Below are positions 11,687-22,300 of a DNA stretch of 64,000 bases, one piece after another. A model generated the notes under the pieces. That model did no database searches. It saw only the letters and a program-made list of their open reading frames with translations, and was not told the origin of the DNA. The stretch lies in NCBI GenBank assembly GCA_963556145.1, contig OY744472.1:1798001-1862000 (forward strand). Direction: 5' to 3'. Origin of the DNA: Hygrocybe punicea. Lineage: Eukaryota; Basidiomycota; Agaricomycetes; Agaricales; Hygrophoraceae. Within the stretch, counting starts at the first letter, position 1. Each line of letters starts with the position of its first letter. A program made the translations under genes and the position numbers.

Positions 11687-12700
11687 TCAGCAAACCAATA
11701 AAGGTGTTTGCTCCATGTCTTCCGGAGTTGGTCTGGCAGGACCAGTGAAAATGAAGGCTAGCACTTCATCAAGTTCTTTAATTGTTGGAGGCAACCGCTG
11801 ATATATCTTTGGTGTTGGGTTTTGAAACATGATGGCATTTGCTTTCATTTTATGCATCCCAGATGACACACGAACAATACATTTGTTGTGACGAACACGG
11901 GCAATTAAAAGTTGTTCAGCAAACATTAGCTTTTGAAGTTGTGCAGGAATTCCTCCCAACCAAAGTCCATTTGCCAAAGCATATTTGGGAGTTTGGCCTT
12001 TATTCAGACTGAGCACACATGGTTTGCATATCCATTTACATGTGTCATCTAGCACTGGACCTTTGATATCCTCTATTGGATCAGAACAATGATATCGTTC
12101 ACATCTTGTGATTCCCATATTGTCTCTAGTTAATATTTTCAGATTAACCTTTGTCTTTGAGAATAAAGACATGTTTTTCAATGCAACCAATTGACCACAT
12201 ACAGCACACCCACCTTCTTGGAAACATTCAGGTGATGTATCTGTACACCAGTTTCTAATTATTGTTTCTTTCAATTCAATAGATGGCGGAGGAGGAGGAA
12301 ATGATTGCTCCTCTGAATTGTCCAATTCTTCTAACCTTTTCATCTGAGATTCTTCTTTCCTACACTCATATGTTTCTGTCATTTGTTGTCTTTTGTACCA
12401 CTGTTTACACAGATCTTTATGTGATTTAGTATCATGCACATGAAAAAATAGAAACATGAGTATCACAAGCTAAACAATTATGCCTCATTAATGCCACAGA
12501 TAGATCTTGTCCATGTAATCTTCATAATGTCTTTGACAAATATATACCATGTATTGTTGTTATTTCACCAATATCCTTCACCGTCAACTTTGGCAGAAGT
12601 TCATGTAAAGGCATTTTAACACATGCATATTTTTTTCTATCTTCATATAAAGTGTTGGCTGTTTGTTCATCAATATGCCCCACATATTCGAATAATATGT
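11687..12700 (-). pseudogene. Helitron N-terminal region with DUF6570
   Basis: The piece at 11687-12466 carries CAVCGQLV, a CKWICKPC zinc-binding-like pair, then ALANGLWLGGIPAQLQKLMFAEQLLIARVRHN, which is the DUF6570 signature found upstream of Rep in fungal Helitron polyproteins. In other frames to the right (12520-12660) lie YACVKMPLHELLPKL and ITTIHGI, which fit the polyprotein N-terminus and lead into the C-x2-C of NCLACDTHV. The open frame running on to 13454 has unremarkable hydrophobic composition in its first two thirds and is probably 5' non-coding DNA. The function of DUF6570 is unknown. It may bind the element's ends. Confidence 0.75.
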
Positions 12701-13747
12701 CAGAATTATGGTTGATATTATTAGACGGTAGCATGAAAGATTGAAGAAAGCTAAACTTGAATGTTGGTATTCGTTTACCACCACCAATGTAGTCATATCT
12801 ATGAATGGAATTTATATATAAAGATTTCAACAAGTTTCTGAATAAGTTCAAATTGAACACAATTATGTTTGAATGGCTATGCCATATTATGAAACATAGT
12901 GTGATCCACAGCAACGTTGCATGTGATAGAGAACTAGTAATACAATGAAACAAATATGATCTGAAATCATGTCGTCTCAATAGCGATCGCATGAGCAATG
13001 CCTTGATCATTTTACAACGACATTGGACAGTAATAGGTTTGAGAAGACAATACAAAGCAAAGAGATATTTACAAGGTAAGAAATATGTTCTGGCATATTG
13101 AATAGAATGTAATTGCATATTGAACACACTATCTTTAAATGTACTCCAAGCGAATAATGCATTGAGCGTCAAAGTATTATTTGTTATTTCATTGAACTTT
13201 ACACATTGTGTTGCATTTATGTGCATCAGTATTGTTGCATCGCCCTGATCTGGGGCAAACTCATGTTCTATGAGTTTTCTTTGAAAAACACCCAATTCTT
13301 GGGTCAAGGTCGATATCAAAGGAACGGAAATTGGTTCAAGAGAGATATACATAAGTTGGTCTTGGCATAGTTGTGGAAATATGGTTGCATTTGCAAGGAA
13401 ATGTAGATAAGTCAAAACCACAATGCAGATATGGATGGTATCATGGAGATTCATGTGGATTGGTGATAGTAAGATGAAGCACCGCCCATGTATCTATTTA
13501 ACTAGTTAAGTGGTTCGGATCATGAATAACAATTGACACAATTGGATTGATCATATGACATTATCTTATTTGTAAGCTCTTCCAAAAACATCATAAGGTG
13601 TGCCTGAAGCTTTATAATGTTTTTATTCAATTGAATGTTTTCATAACATACCTAATATTCCGGTACTGAATAGTCATAGCTTTCCTTGGAGTGATGGTTA
13701 TGCTTGCCACCATATGAGGGGGATTTGTTACAGTTGTCACAGGGGAT

Positions 13748-13951
13748 GGATGAGGAATTTTTACCATCAAATAATATTGAGATATCCACTCAAATATTAA
13801 AATTATTCTTGTTGTTATAATAAGTCCGAAAACGTTGTAAAAAGTGGATAATGTTATGTTTTCGACATTTTTGGACTTATGATAGCAACAAAATAATTTC
13901 AATATTTAAGTGGATATTTCAATATTATTTGATGGCAAAAATTCCTCATCC
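13748..13951. mobile_element. Fold-back MITE, 204 bp
   Basis: The left arm GGATGAGGAATTTTTACC continues through ATCAAATAATATTGA to ATAAGTCC. The right arm is its reverse complement, with about one mismatch per ten bases, and ends CATCC. The arms are about 80 bp around a 45-bp centre. No coding capacity is present. It is unrelated in sequence to the 616-921 and 23096-23784 fold-backs. Confidence 0.75.
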
Positions 13952-14268
13952 GTCTCCTATGTGTATCCCCATTTAATTGGTCCATCAAGTTGGCAGTTCT
14001 GGTTTATTACATATATTCAATTTGAATGTTCATTAGCTCGAGTCATAATAATCCAATTGTTATGGTCATAGGAAAGTAACACAAGCCATTTTCAATAGAG
14101 CAAAATAAGAAATGTACAGATATTGTACAAATGTAAAGAATGGCAGTAGAGGAGGATGTTGAGGGCACAGATTATCAACAGATTACCAGAAATCAACGAC
14201 TGAGATAAAAGTGTCTTTAGTCAAATATAATTAATACTCCACAAAAAGAGGACTTACAGCACCCAAAA

Positions 14269-16192
14269 TTAAGGCCCAGGGTCCAGTTTGGATGTCGATG
14301 CCTTGGGAGATGAAGACCTCATTTGGCTCAGAGGAATTGAGACTAGGATATTGGGAGGAACAATATTGCTCCAATCTACATCCATTAATAAACTGCCTGG
14401 CTCCGCAGGGGTCGACGACTGATGGTGTGACGATGCATGCGTATTGGGATGGAATCCTAGGATATTGACATGATCAGATGTGAAATCTATATAGAGTGTG
14501 ATGTACATACCCGGAGTTGGAGACTTCTTCAGAGGCTTCACTGGCTGGAGCGTTTCTGCAATAATGCCCACTTGCTCCGATGCCAGATCCAGCTTCCTCC
14601 TCTTTGCTGTCTCGCCGTCCTTGTGATCGCCGCTGAGAGACTCCTGTATGGGTTCGGGAGGTCCATCATTGTTGTGCATGATTATATCGTCATCACAACT
14701 CAACAACCCGCCCCATTCTGGCAAGCCCAACTTTGCGGATTCCAGTGGCACATCATCCGCCTTGGAGGAGATGGGTGGTTTAACTTCCACTGTCAATTTT
14801 TCGGATTCTGATTTCTTGGATCCATGCGATGGCCCAATTTCGACAGTGACTGTGAGATATCAGTGCATTATTTAGAGCAAAGTGAGTAACGTATGCATTT
14901 GAGCCTTGGATCGTTTCTTCTTTACCGGGGCTACGTCCTCCTCCATCTTGATATTGTCTATGCATGAATGAATAATATGCATTATAATCTTGATATTTAG
15001 AATTTAATAACTCACCCTCAGTGTCATCATCGGGTTTGGACTTCACGGTGCGTTCTGTGATGATGAGGAGTTACCGTGTGTGATGATCACAGACAATGAC
15101 ACTACTTACTGGGCTTGGGCTTGGGCTTGGGCTTCTTTTTATCCTTCTCGGATGAATTGTCTGTGCCACCTGCGCCACCTGAATATTTAATACATCTATC
15201 CACTGATATGGGTGAAAATGTTTACAAACCAGCGGAAGATATCTTCTGTGTTCTGGCCGATTTTAACTTTGCTTTGCCCTTGCCCTTGCCCTTGCCCTGG
15301 GGAACTGGCTCTTCTGCAAATGTATTATATTATTAGCACATTCACACATGTAATTCTAGATCACACCTTCATAGTCCTCTGCCACATCGGCATCGACGAG
15401 GAAGCTATGTCCTTTACACCATGCAATAACCTGACCGATGATTTCGAGCTTTGTGGCGTCTGGCAGCCCACCAAATGACCAATTTGCAGAGGTTCCGCTG
15501 TGCCATGCTGGCACGGATTCATCATATTTTGCCCAATCTATGATGCCAGACATGAGATTTCATTTGGCCAGAAATGCATATATATACTCACCTAGGTCCT
15601 CAGGCTTGATCTTGGTGTTCACGGCGCAATGTTGAATCAAAGTGGATGGAGAGTGCTTGCCGACATAAAACTCTTTGAGGAGCCAATCGTCAAAGATCTT
15701 GCTTCGCCAGTCACAGGTAACCTCGTTGGCCCATTTTGCAACCAAGACCTCTGCCCAAATTTCATCCATGATGGTGTCGGTATACTTGAGGTAATCCCGA
15801 AGTGAATCGGTCCCTTCCTTATCGTTTTTGACATAGTCCGGCGAGTAGTGGGGTGCCTTGTTGTATGCGATGGCTGCTGTCGCGTAGATGTACATATCCA
15901 TTTGATAAATCAAGCGACAGAGTGGTTCCTCGTATTGTTCGGGCATTTCGCACCATAACTCGCCTCGGGCGGTGGCATCGTGAGGGTGAGTCTTCAGTAC
16001 ATATAGGTTATGAGAAAAGACGGGGACAGTGCCAGAATCCTTGTTGGGTGCCGGAATCTTGGGCAGGACCATGTACTGGATTTGGAAAATGCAATGCAGC
16101 TCCTGTAGCTTTTTGGGTGGCGCATCAGGCCAGTATTTGAAAGCCGTGGGATTGACAGCAGGAGTTGAGGTTTTGACGATGGGCAAGGACAT
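14269..16192 (-). CDS. Multi-exon gene of unknown function (orphan gene C)
   Basis: I do not recognise the product. A spliced reading of about eight exons stays open. Exon 1 (16192 to about 15593) ends KIKPEDL and is followed by a 54-nt GTGAGT...ATAG intron. The next exon is DWAKYDESVPAWHSG to EDYEG, and then come exons with PQGKGKGKGKAKLK, KDKKKPKPKPKP, MEEDVAPVKKKR and SGDHKDGETAKRRKLDL, ending TSKLDPGP. The first half is Trp/Tyr-rich and globular (FKYWPDAPPKKLQEL, WLLKEFYVGKHSPSTLIQHC). The second half is Lys- and acidic-rich with KRRKLDL-like basic patches, suggesting a nuclear protein. Start choice: first Met after a CTCAG-like acceptor, so an upstream exon is possible. Similar intron-rich orphans lie at 19326-26153 and 32004-34612. 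Confidence 0.6.
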
Positions 16193-16552
16193 GGTAGATG
16201 TAGTGGAACCTTTTTGGTGGGCATCTGAGGGTAGAAATGAAGGGAACAGAAAACGTTGGATGTCAGGGTCGATGCCCTGGCCTATGAGGGAACTGGCCAG
16301 GTCAGATGACCTGTCAACAACACATGTTCAGCATTGCATACATTGATCAGACACGCGGTGTACAAATAACATACAACCAAACATGGTGTACTTGATTCTC
16401 AAGTTTTGCCGTAATACAACCTTAAAATGTCAATAAGCGCTATTTGTCATGTAGCTATATAAATATATATTCTTAACTTATGACACGGCGAAGAGGCTGA
16501 ACATGCTTGATGCTAATATATATAATGGTATGATTATTACCATAGATATGAA

Positions 16553-16800
16553 TTGTCGAACACTTGTTGAACAGGCCGAACACTGTTCGACAAGTGTTCA
16601 ACAAGTCATTGCTACATTAATAAATCAAGTGGAATATTTATCAACATAGATACGGCTTGTCGAACACTTGTCGAACAGGCTGAACACTGTTTGACAAGTG
16701 TTTGACAAGCCACATGGACATTAATTAACACATCAATATGCATATGACTAACCGAACACTTGCCGAACAGTGTTTGACATGTGTTTGGCAGGTCGTTACA
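16553..16800. repeat. Tandem array of palindromic GTCGAACACTTG units
   Basis: Three units, about 104 and 96 bp apart, each contain a self-complementary block of the form GTCGAACACTTGTCGAACAG followed by its inverse CTGTTCGACAAGTGTTCAAC. The spacers are AT-rich and share TTAAT and ATCAA words. The third unit is degraded. The same palindrome is present in a different tandem array at 35311-35760. Confidence 0.75.
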
Positions 16801-17325
16801 TTGTTATTCATTCTAAAGACAAATATGGGTGCACAACCAAACCCTTGCCGATCAAACCAGGGGAGCATCATTGTCGCCGTTGTCACCTGACATGAATCCG
16901 ATATCATTGATAGTCAAAAGGATTATCCAAAATTGATTAACTCTTCTTCTCCTTGACACTCACCATCTCACAACACATCCCAAGTTATAGAATACATACC
17001 GGTATATTACAGTACCATTTCGGACCCCATTGAATTGACGAACTAACATAATCTGATCTTTTAGATTTTCAATATGCCCAAATCTCACAAGGAAGTTGGC
17101 TATGAAGTGTGCTGCCACATCTGTCCAGGATGAAACTGCATCTCGATGCAGACACAAACCATCCTCTGGAAAAAGGAAGGAAGTTCCTGTCAGTGCCATT
17201 GTGGATCCACAAGCAAGCATCCAAATTGCATCACATCCGGTACCTGTCCTCTATCCAGCTGTATTGGATGGAAGGGCGCAGACAATTCCATGGGTATTTG
17301 AAATGCTACTGAAGAAAAACTGGCG

Positions 17326-18099
17326 TTGTTGCCATCGACAGCGTCCAATACACCAGAACCAACTTCCGATGTAGAGATGGAGGATGCTCCCATGAGCACG
17401 ATTACACAGTCCATCAGGAACGATCCCGTTTTCCACATCATCTTTGTTCTTGATCCCACCACCCGTATTACAAGTAAAGCCGCCGCAACCAATGATCTTG
17501 CATTCGTCAACGTTATGGTTTCACAAGACGAATACAAAACCGTCTCGCACCTTGATGGTTATATTCACAATATCAAGGCACACAAGACACGATATTTTGT
17601 TTGCATGCAGGAATGGGTTTGTATTTTTAAAGATGTATGGAGAATTATCACTAGAGAATACTTCCAATTCCAGGTTTATGTTGCTATGCGAATGCACCAC
17701 TGGCGGTGTGATGAACCCAATGGTGCAATACGCCACTTCAATGTTGAATACATGTTTTGGCCGGAGTTCGCCCATGCCATGCTCAAATCACTGGGGTCAA
17801 ATATAACATGGAACAAGTTCAAATCCACCGATTGCGTATTTGGTGGTGTGGACATGGGAATGTCCTATATGTGAGTGTGTCAAACATTTTTGTCAATTTT
17901 CCTTTTTTTTAATTCAGTTAATTCGAATATCATCTATAGTGGTAATCAATATGGGACAACGGTCGAAAACGTGTCGACATTCTTGGCCAGAATTGACGAG
18001 CTGTGTCGAACGGTTCAGGTGTGGCCACCACCAAAACAAATGAACACCGTGCATTCGAAATGGACGCAGATGCAAAACCTGCTCCATGTTGCATTGTAA
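17326..18099 (+). CDS. Spliced gene of unknown function (orphan gene D)
   Basis: There are two exons, 17326-17870 and 17940-18099, joined by a 69-nt GTGAGT...ATAG intron that keeps the frame, giving about 234 residues. The product is not recognised. The N-terminus is acidic (PEPTSDVEMEDAP), followed by a hydrophobic/aromatic globular part (VFHIIFVLDPTTRITSK, TRYFVCMQEWVCIFKDVW, YMFWPEFAHAMLKSLG) and, after the intron, YGTTVENVSTFLARIDELC. Upstream exons may exist from about 17070, where short open stretches occur. The gene is divergent from the orphan gene at 14269-16192 across the GTCGAACACTTG array. A 222-residue frame on the opposite strand is treated as a shadow. Confidence 0.5.
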
Positions 18100-18208
18100 A
18101 TGACACACACAATGCGACCACAATCGAGGCTGCTGAAGGACGGTGAACCATTTCCACTGAACATTGTTTTGAAGTGAATGCATAGTGACACCAGTATGTA
18201 TTGTTCCC

Positions 18209-18885
18209 AGGCGATCCAAGGCAGAATTGGGACTATATGTGCCTGAACTGTGAGGTCCCCAGTTCACGTTGGTTCGGTCAAACCTATGTTGAGCTGCTGG
18301 CCAAGATCGGAGAATGGCGAGTGTTTTTGTTAGGTGGAAGGGACATTTACACGGTCCATACACATTACAACAAAGAGAGCAAATCATGGAGGTGGGATAT
18401 TGTGACAACCTTCTATACTTTAGAGGAATTGAGGTAGGCAGATGCCCTCCGTCTCGCATTACATGTTCACAAGTTTTTGGCATTTTCCAAGATCGTTCCA
18501 AGCACAGGGAATGCTCATGAAGACCGATGTTTGCAATCCGGATCACGGCTCCATTGCAATTCGAGATCAAGCAAGACAGCAATTCTTCGGCTTCGTACGA
18601 GACACCTACGAGGGGCTGTATGCCATAGAGTCGACATTAATTGGTGGGAAACCTTCAATGAGTGTATTTTGTCGCATGGACATTTCGCTCATTGTTGATT
18701 CAAACACCAACAATGTCAATTACTTCGTGAATGAGATCGAACAGTATCACACCTGCAGCTTGTGGTCCAACATGAAGCAAGGCGCGAAATCTGCTCGGGC
18801 ACCAATTGTATCTTTTGCAGACACATTTTCAGCAGTATTTTATAAATGGCTTGTAGATATTACAAATGCATACTCATATTTCTGA
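18209..18885 (+). pseudogene. Broken gene of unknown function (D2)
   Basis: After a TTCCCAG acceptor-like site the frame reads PRQNWDYMCLNCEVPSSRWFG and FYTLEELR, then a TAG, then continues in the same frame ADALRLALHVHKFLAF. A shift of frame near 18500 leads into SIAIRDQARQQFFGFVRDTYEGLYAIES and SMSVFCRMDISLIVDS with NYFVNEIEQ. Both parts look like real protein sequence, so the piece is either a gene with unrecognised introns or a recently broken copy. I cannot assign a family. The segment from 18886 to 19325 shows only weak frames and nothing recognisable. Confidence 0.45.
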
Positions 18886-19325
18886 ACTTCACTTGTACAT
18901 TAGTCAACTTTAATTGTCACCAATCAGATCTCATCTCAGAGAGGCACAAAACGCTTTGGTTTCAATGGAAGGTACATTACAAATTGAGGGCAACATAGAG
19001 GAAATGGGCAATAGGCCACGCTGCATGGCACACTAGGTTCATGACAAGATAGACGACAAGTTAATGAGAAACCCCCAATACCATCACCCACTGCACATTG
19101 AGGGAAATACTCTTCGACAAATCATTGGAGCGTTTGAAGGTATTGATCGTGTGACCGACCACAACGCAGGATTCTGCAGGGACATCACCTGGAAAGTGGG
19201 GGAGTTGCTGAAGTATTTTGAGTGTGTCGGTAAAGTCCGTTTTAACTTTCCGGGCATCATAGATTGGGACTATGAATACAAGCATCAAAAACAAAACCAA
19301 GGACCTTGTGTGAGAGAGAATAAAA

Positions 19326-22300
19326 CTAACCAATGTCATGGAATGACAGCGCAGTCTTTTGGTAAGATGGAGCGGGACGTTGAGTAAAAGGACTAGACTG
19401 CACGAATTTCGAAGAGGAAGCTTCTATTGAATATGAGTAAGGATTGACAAGAGAGCATTGAATGTATACTCACTGCTAGGAGATGCATCCATCCCACTTG
19501 CCGCTGTCGTCAAGAAGGACAGAAAGTCCTTATATAGTTGTGCACAAAATTCCACCTCACCAGTGACCACTCCAATGGCGCCAACATACCGCTCCCATTC
19601 TCCTGAAAGTAAAGCCCCCTGGATGACCTTGATGGGTTTCGTGTTCCCACCGACTTTTGGCTTGTTGAGGAAGCATGAATCGACTAGGATGACGGAGGTA
19701 AAGATTGTTGGGATGGCACCGGCAACAGAGTGGAAGAAACTATGCCCAAATGCTCCAGTAGAGATATTGGCAGGATCGTCATGAGAAAGATTCGCGTACT
19801 TGCCAGATCGAACAAAGGTCACTGTGGAGAACAGCAAACTGTTATGCGATGTTACTTCAGTTTCACTGTAAAGTTCTAGATGACAGCTTACTTTTGGTTG
19901 ACCTTGCGAATGTTGCTGATGACATTGCTATACTGAGGATTTCCATTCCCTATGGCACTAGACCAAGATACCATGGTCGCTGCCCTATTCAATATTTAGC
20001 ATTGATTCAGAAGATAAAACTGAATAGTTACTTAATGTTGACACAGTCCTTATATGTATTGACCAACTGAGGGTCTCTTGTACCAATGTCAGACTCATCT
20101 GTGTTTGGAGAGCGTATGCTAAAGCAAGGACATCAATTAAAAAAATAATATAGAGATGTAATGTACCTGGTGATTTGGTTTTGTGCATATGTGACAGCTT
20201 CTGAGTCGCTACTGGAAACATTGTTGTCGCTGATATCACGAAGATGGGTAGTCTTTGTGACTTTGGATGATATCGCCTTCAATGTTTTGATGGATATATC
20301 AGAGTTGCTGATCATTTATTAATATGAGAGACATGAATCATATGAAGTATCACTTCAGGCCACCCGATTTCCTAAACTTGTAGATGTAACTGAATGGGTC
20401 GTATGTCATTTCTACATGTTGAGAAACGACAGGTCTGGCCCAGGGCTAATATTCATGTCCACGGGCTGTCCCTGGGCTGTCCCTGGTCCAAAGCATTGGG
20501 ACAATGGGATGTCCCAGGGACATGGGACGTCCCTGGTGCCAGGGGGTCATTTGGGATGTCCCAAACTAACTTTTGGATATTTTTTTGAAATTTCTTTTTT
20601 GCTGTGGCCACAATGATAGTGTGGTTATTAGTCAATGGAATGTTAGTAGCCATCATATACAACATATGATAGCTGTATAGCTACATGCATGTGACCACAG
20701 CCAATTCAGGTGGATGATGTTGGTTGTCAAGATTGCAATCATATAGCTACTCAGTCTTCATGACAGAGCATATTTAATTATGATGGACAAGGAAAAGGAA
20801 TTGAACTAGAAGAGAACAATTAATATTCTTTGACATAATATTGAGAAGCTGCTTAAAGAACATTCTGCTCATGGAACTGACTGTATGATCTACTATTCAA
20901 ACTAAATATTAGTAGATGTTAGCCAATAAAAATGCAACATGTTGATTTGTCTCCAGAATGTTCTGAGATTCAAGAGAATGAACTGGGAGAGTGTAGAGAT
21001 ATCGTGTGAAAGGACAGTGGGACATCCCATCAGAGTCCTGGAACATCCTATTATAATCCTGGGATGTCCCAGTGACATCCCACTATAGACCTGGGACATC
21101 CCAATACAGACCTGGGACAGCCCATTAGAGTCCTGGGACGTCCCTGGGACAGCCCTGGGATTTCCCCATACAGACCTGGGACGTTCATCAGGAAAATTAC
21201 ATGCCCTTTTTTTGCACCTTTTGCACGTTGTAAAAGGTGCAAAAGGTGCAAAAGGTCCCATAAGGTCCACCTTTTCCAAGAGGTAGCACCTTTTCCAAGA
21301 AAGTGACCTGGCTTAGAAAAGGTCAAACTCTTGGAAAAAGAGGTCAAAAGGAGGAAAAAAAGGAAAGAAAAAAGAAGGGAAAAGAAGAGCTTTTGATTCT
21401 TTTCCCTTCTTTTTTCCTTCCTTTTTTCCCTCTTTTTGACCTCTTTTTCCAAGAGTTTGACCTTTTCTAAGCCGGGTCACTTTCTTGGAAAAGGTGCTAC
21501 CTCTTGGGACCTTTGGCCCCTTTTGGTCCTTGTAAAAGTTGGCCCTTTTCGGACCAGATAACACATCCACAATAAATTCAAAGACAATTATTATTATTAT
21601 TATTATTATTATAATAGATTACAAATATAATTAATTGATTGTATACTAACTTTACTACAATTATACTTACTAACAACTTACAAAGTATACGAGATTGTCT
21701 GTAGTAAATCAGTATTATGCACGTAACAAGTAAATGCTTGTGCATGACTTATATATGTTTTGAGGTCGCGCACGGACCATTTGGCAAAGTTTGGCAAAAT
21801 GGAGCGCCAAACATTGCCACTTTTTGCCATTTCCGGTAAGTTTGGACTTAGGCAATTTCGTCTGTACTGACCCCAAAGTTGACTATAGGACGACGCCAAT
21901 GCACCAATGATGGCGGTGAGCAAGGCCAGGAGTGATGCGGCCCTGGTACGTGCGCGCCCGCGTACTTTTTTATTTCCTTTCATTTTATTTATTTTATTTT
22001 ATTTTATTTCATTTTATTCAACACTAACAATTAAATTATAGATCTACGGCCACCACCACCACGACAACGACAACAGCAACGACGATTGCCACCATGACGC
22101 CCACAACCACGACGTTGACAATCAACGCCATGTCAGACGCGCCAGCAACACGTTGAAGACGCGCGCACACACAAACAAATGGAGTGGGCGAGTCAACGAG
22201 ACGGAACGAGCAGCAGGGGGTGGTGCATCCACCCCTGCTGCTTCATGGTATGTTTTTCATTAATTTCTTCCATCAATTTTATTCTTCTAACTGAAGAACG

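Larger units (their letters stand above)
5688..13497 (-). mobile_element. Helitron, about 7.8 kb, decayed autonomous copy
   Basis: A rolling-circle transposon lies on the minus strand. Its 3' end is at the left: on the minus strand a stem (ATGCCATGCAAAGCAATGGC) is followed by CACACCCCACTAG, so CTAG occupies 5688-5691 and the flanking plus-strand base is A, giving the A|T insertion site expected of Helitrons. The right edge is placed where the interrupted DIRS terminal repeat resumes (about 13498, uncertain by some tens of bases). I did not see a clean 5' TC. Coding order from 5' to 3' is DUF6570 region, Rep with HUH motif, the two-tyrosine motif, helicase, and a cysteine-protease-like domain. 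Several TGA stops and single-base frameshifts break the original single polyprotein, so the copy is probably inactive. Confidence 0.9.

Noticed and set aside
17914..18582. 222-residue frame on the minus strand
   Set aside because: It lies opposite two better-supported plus-strand coding stretches with a consistent intron and shows no family motif.
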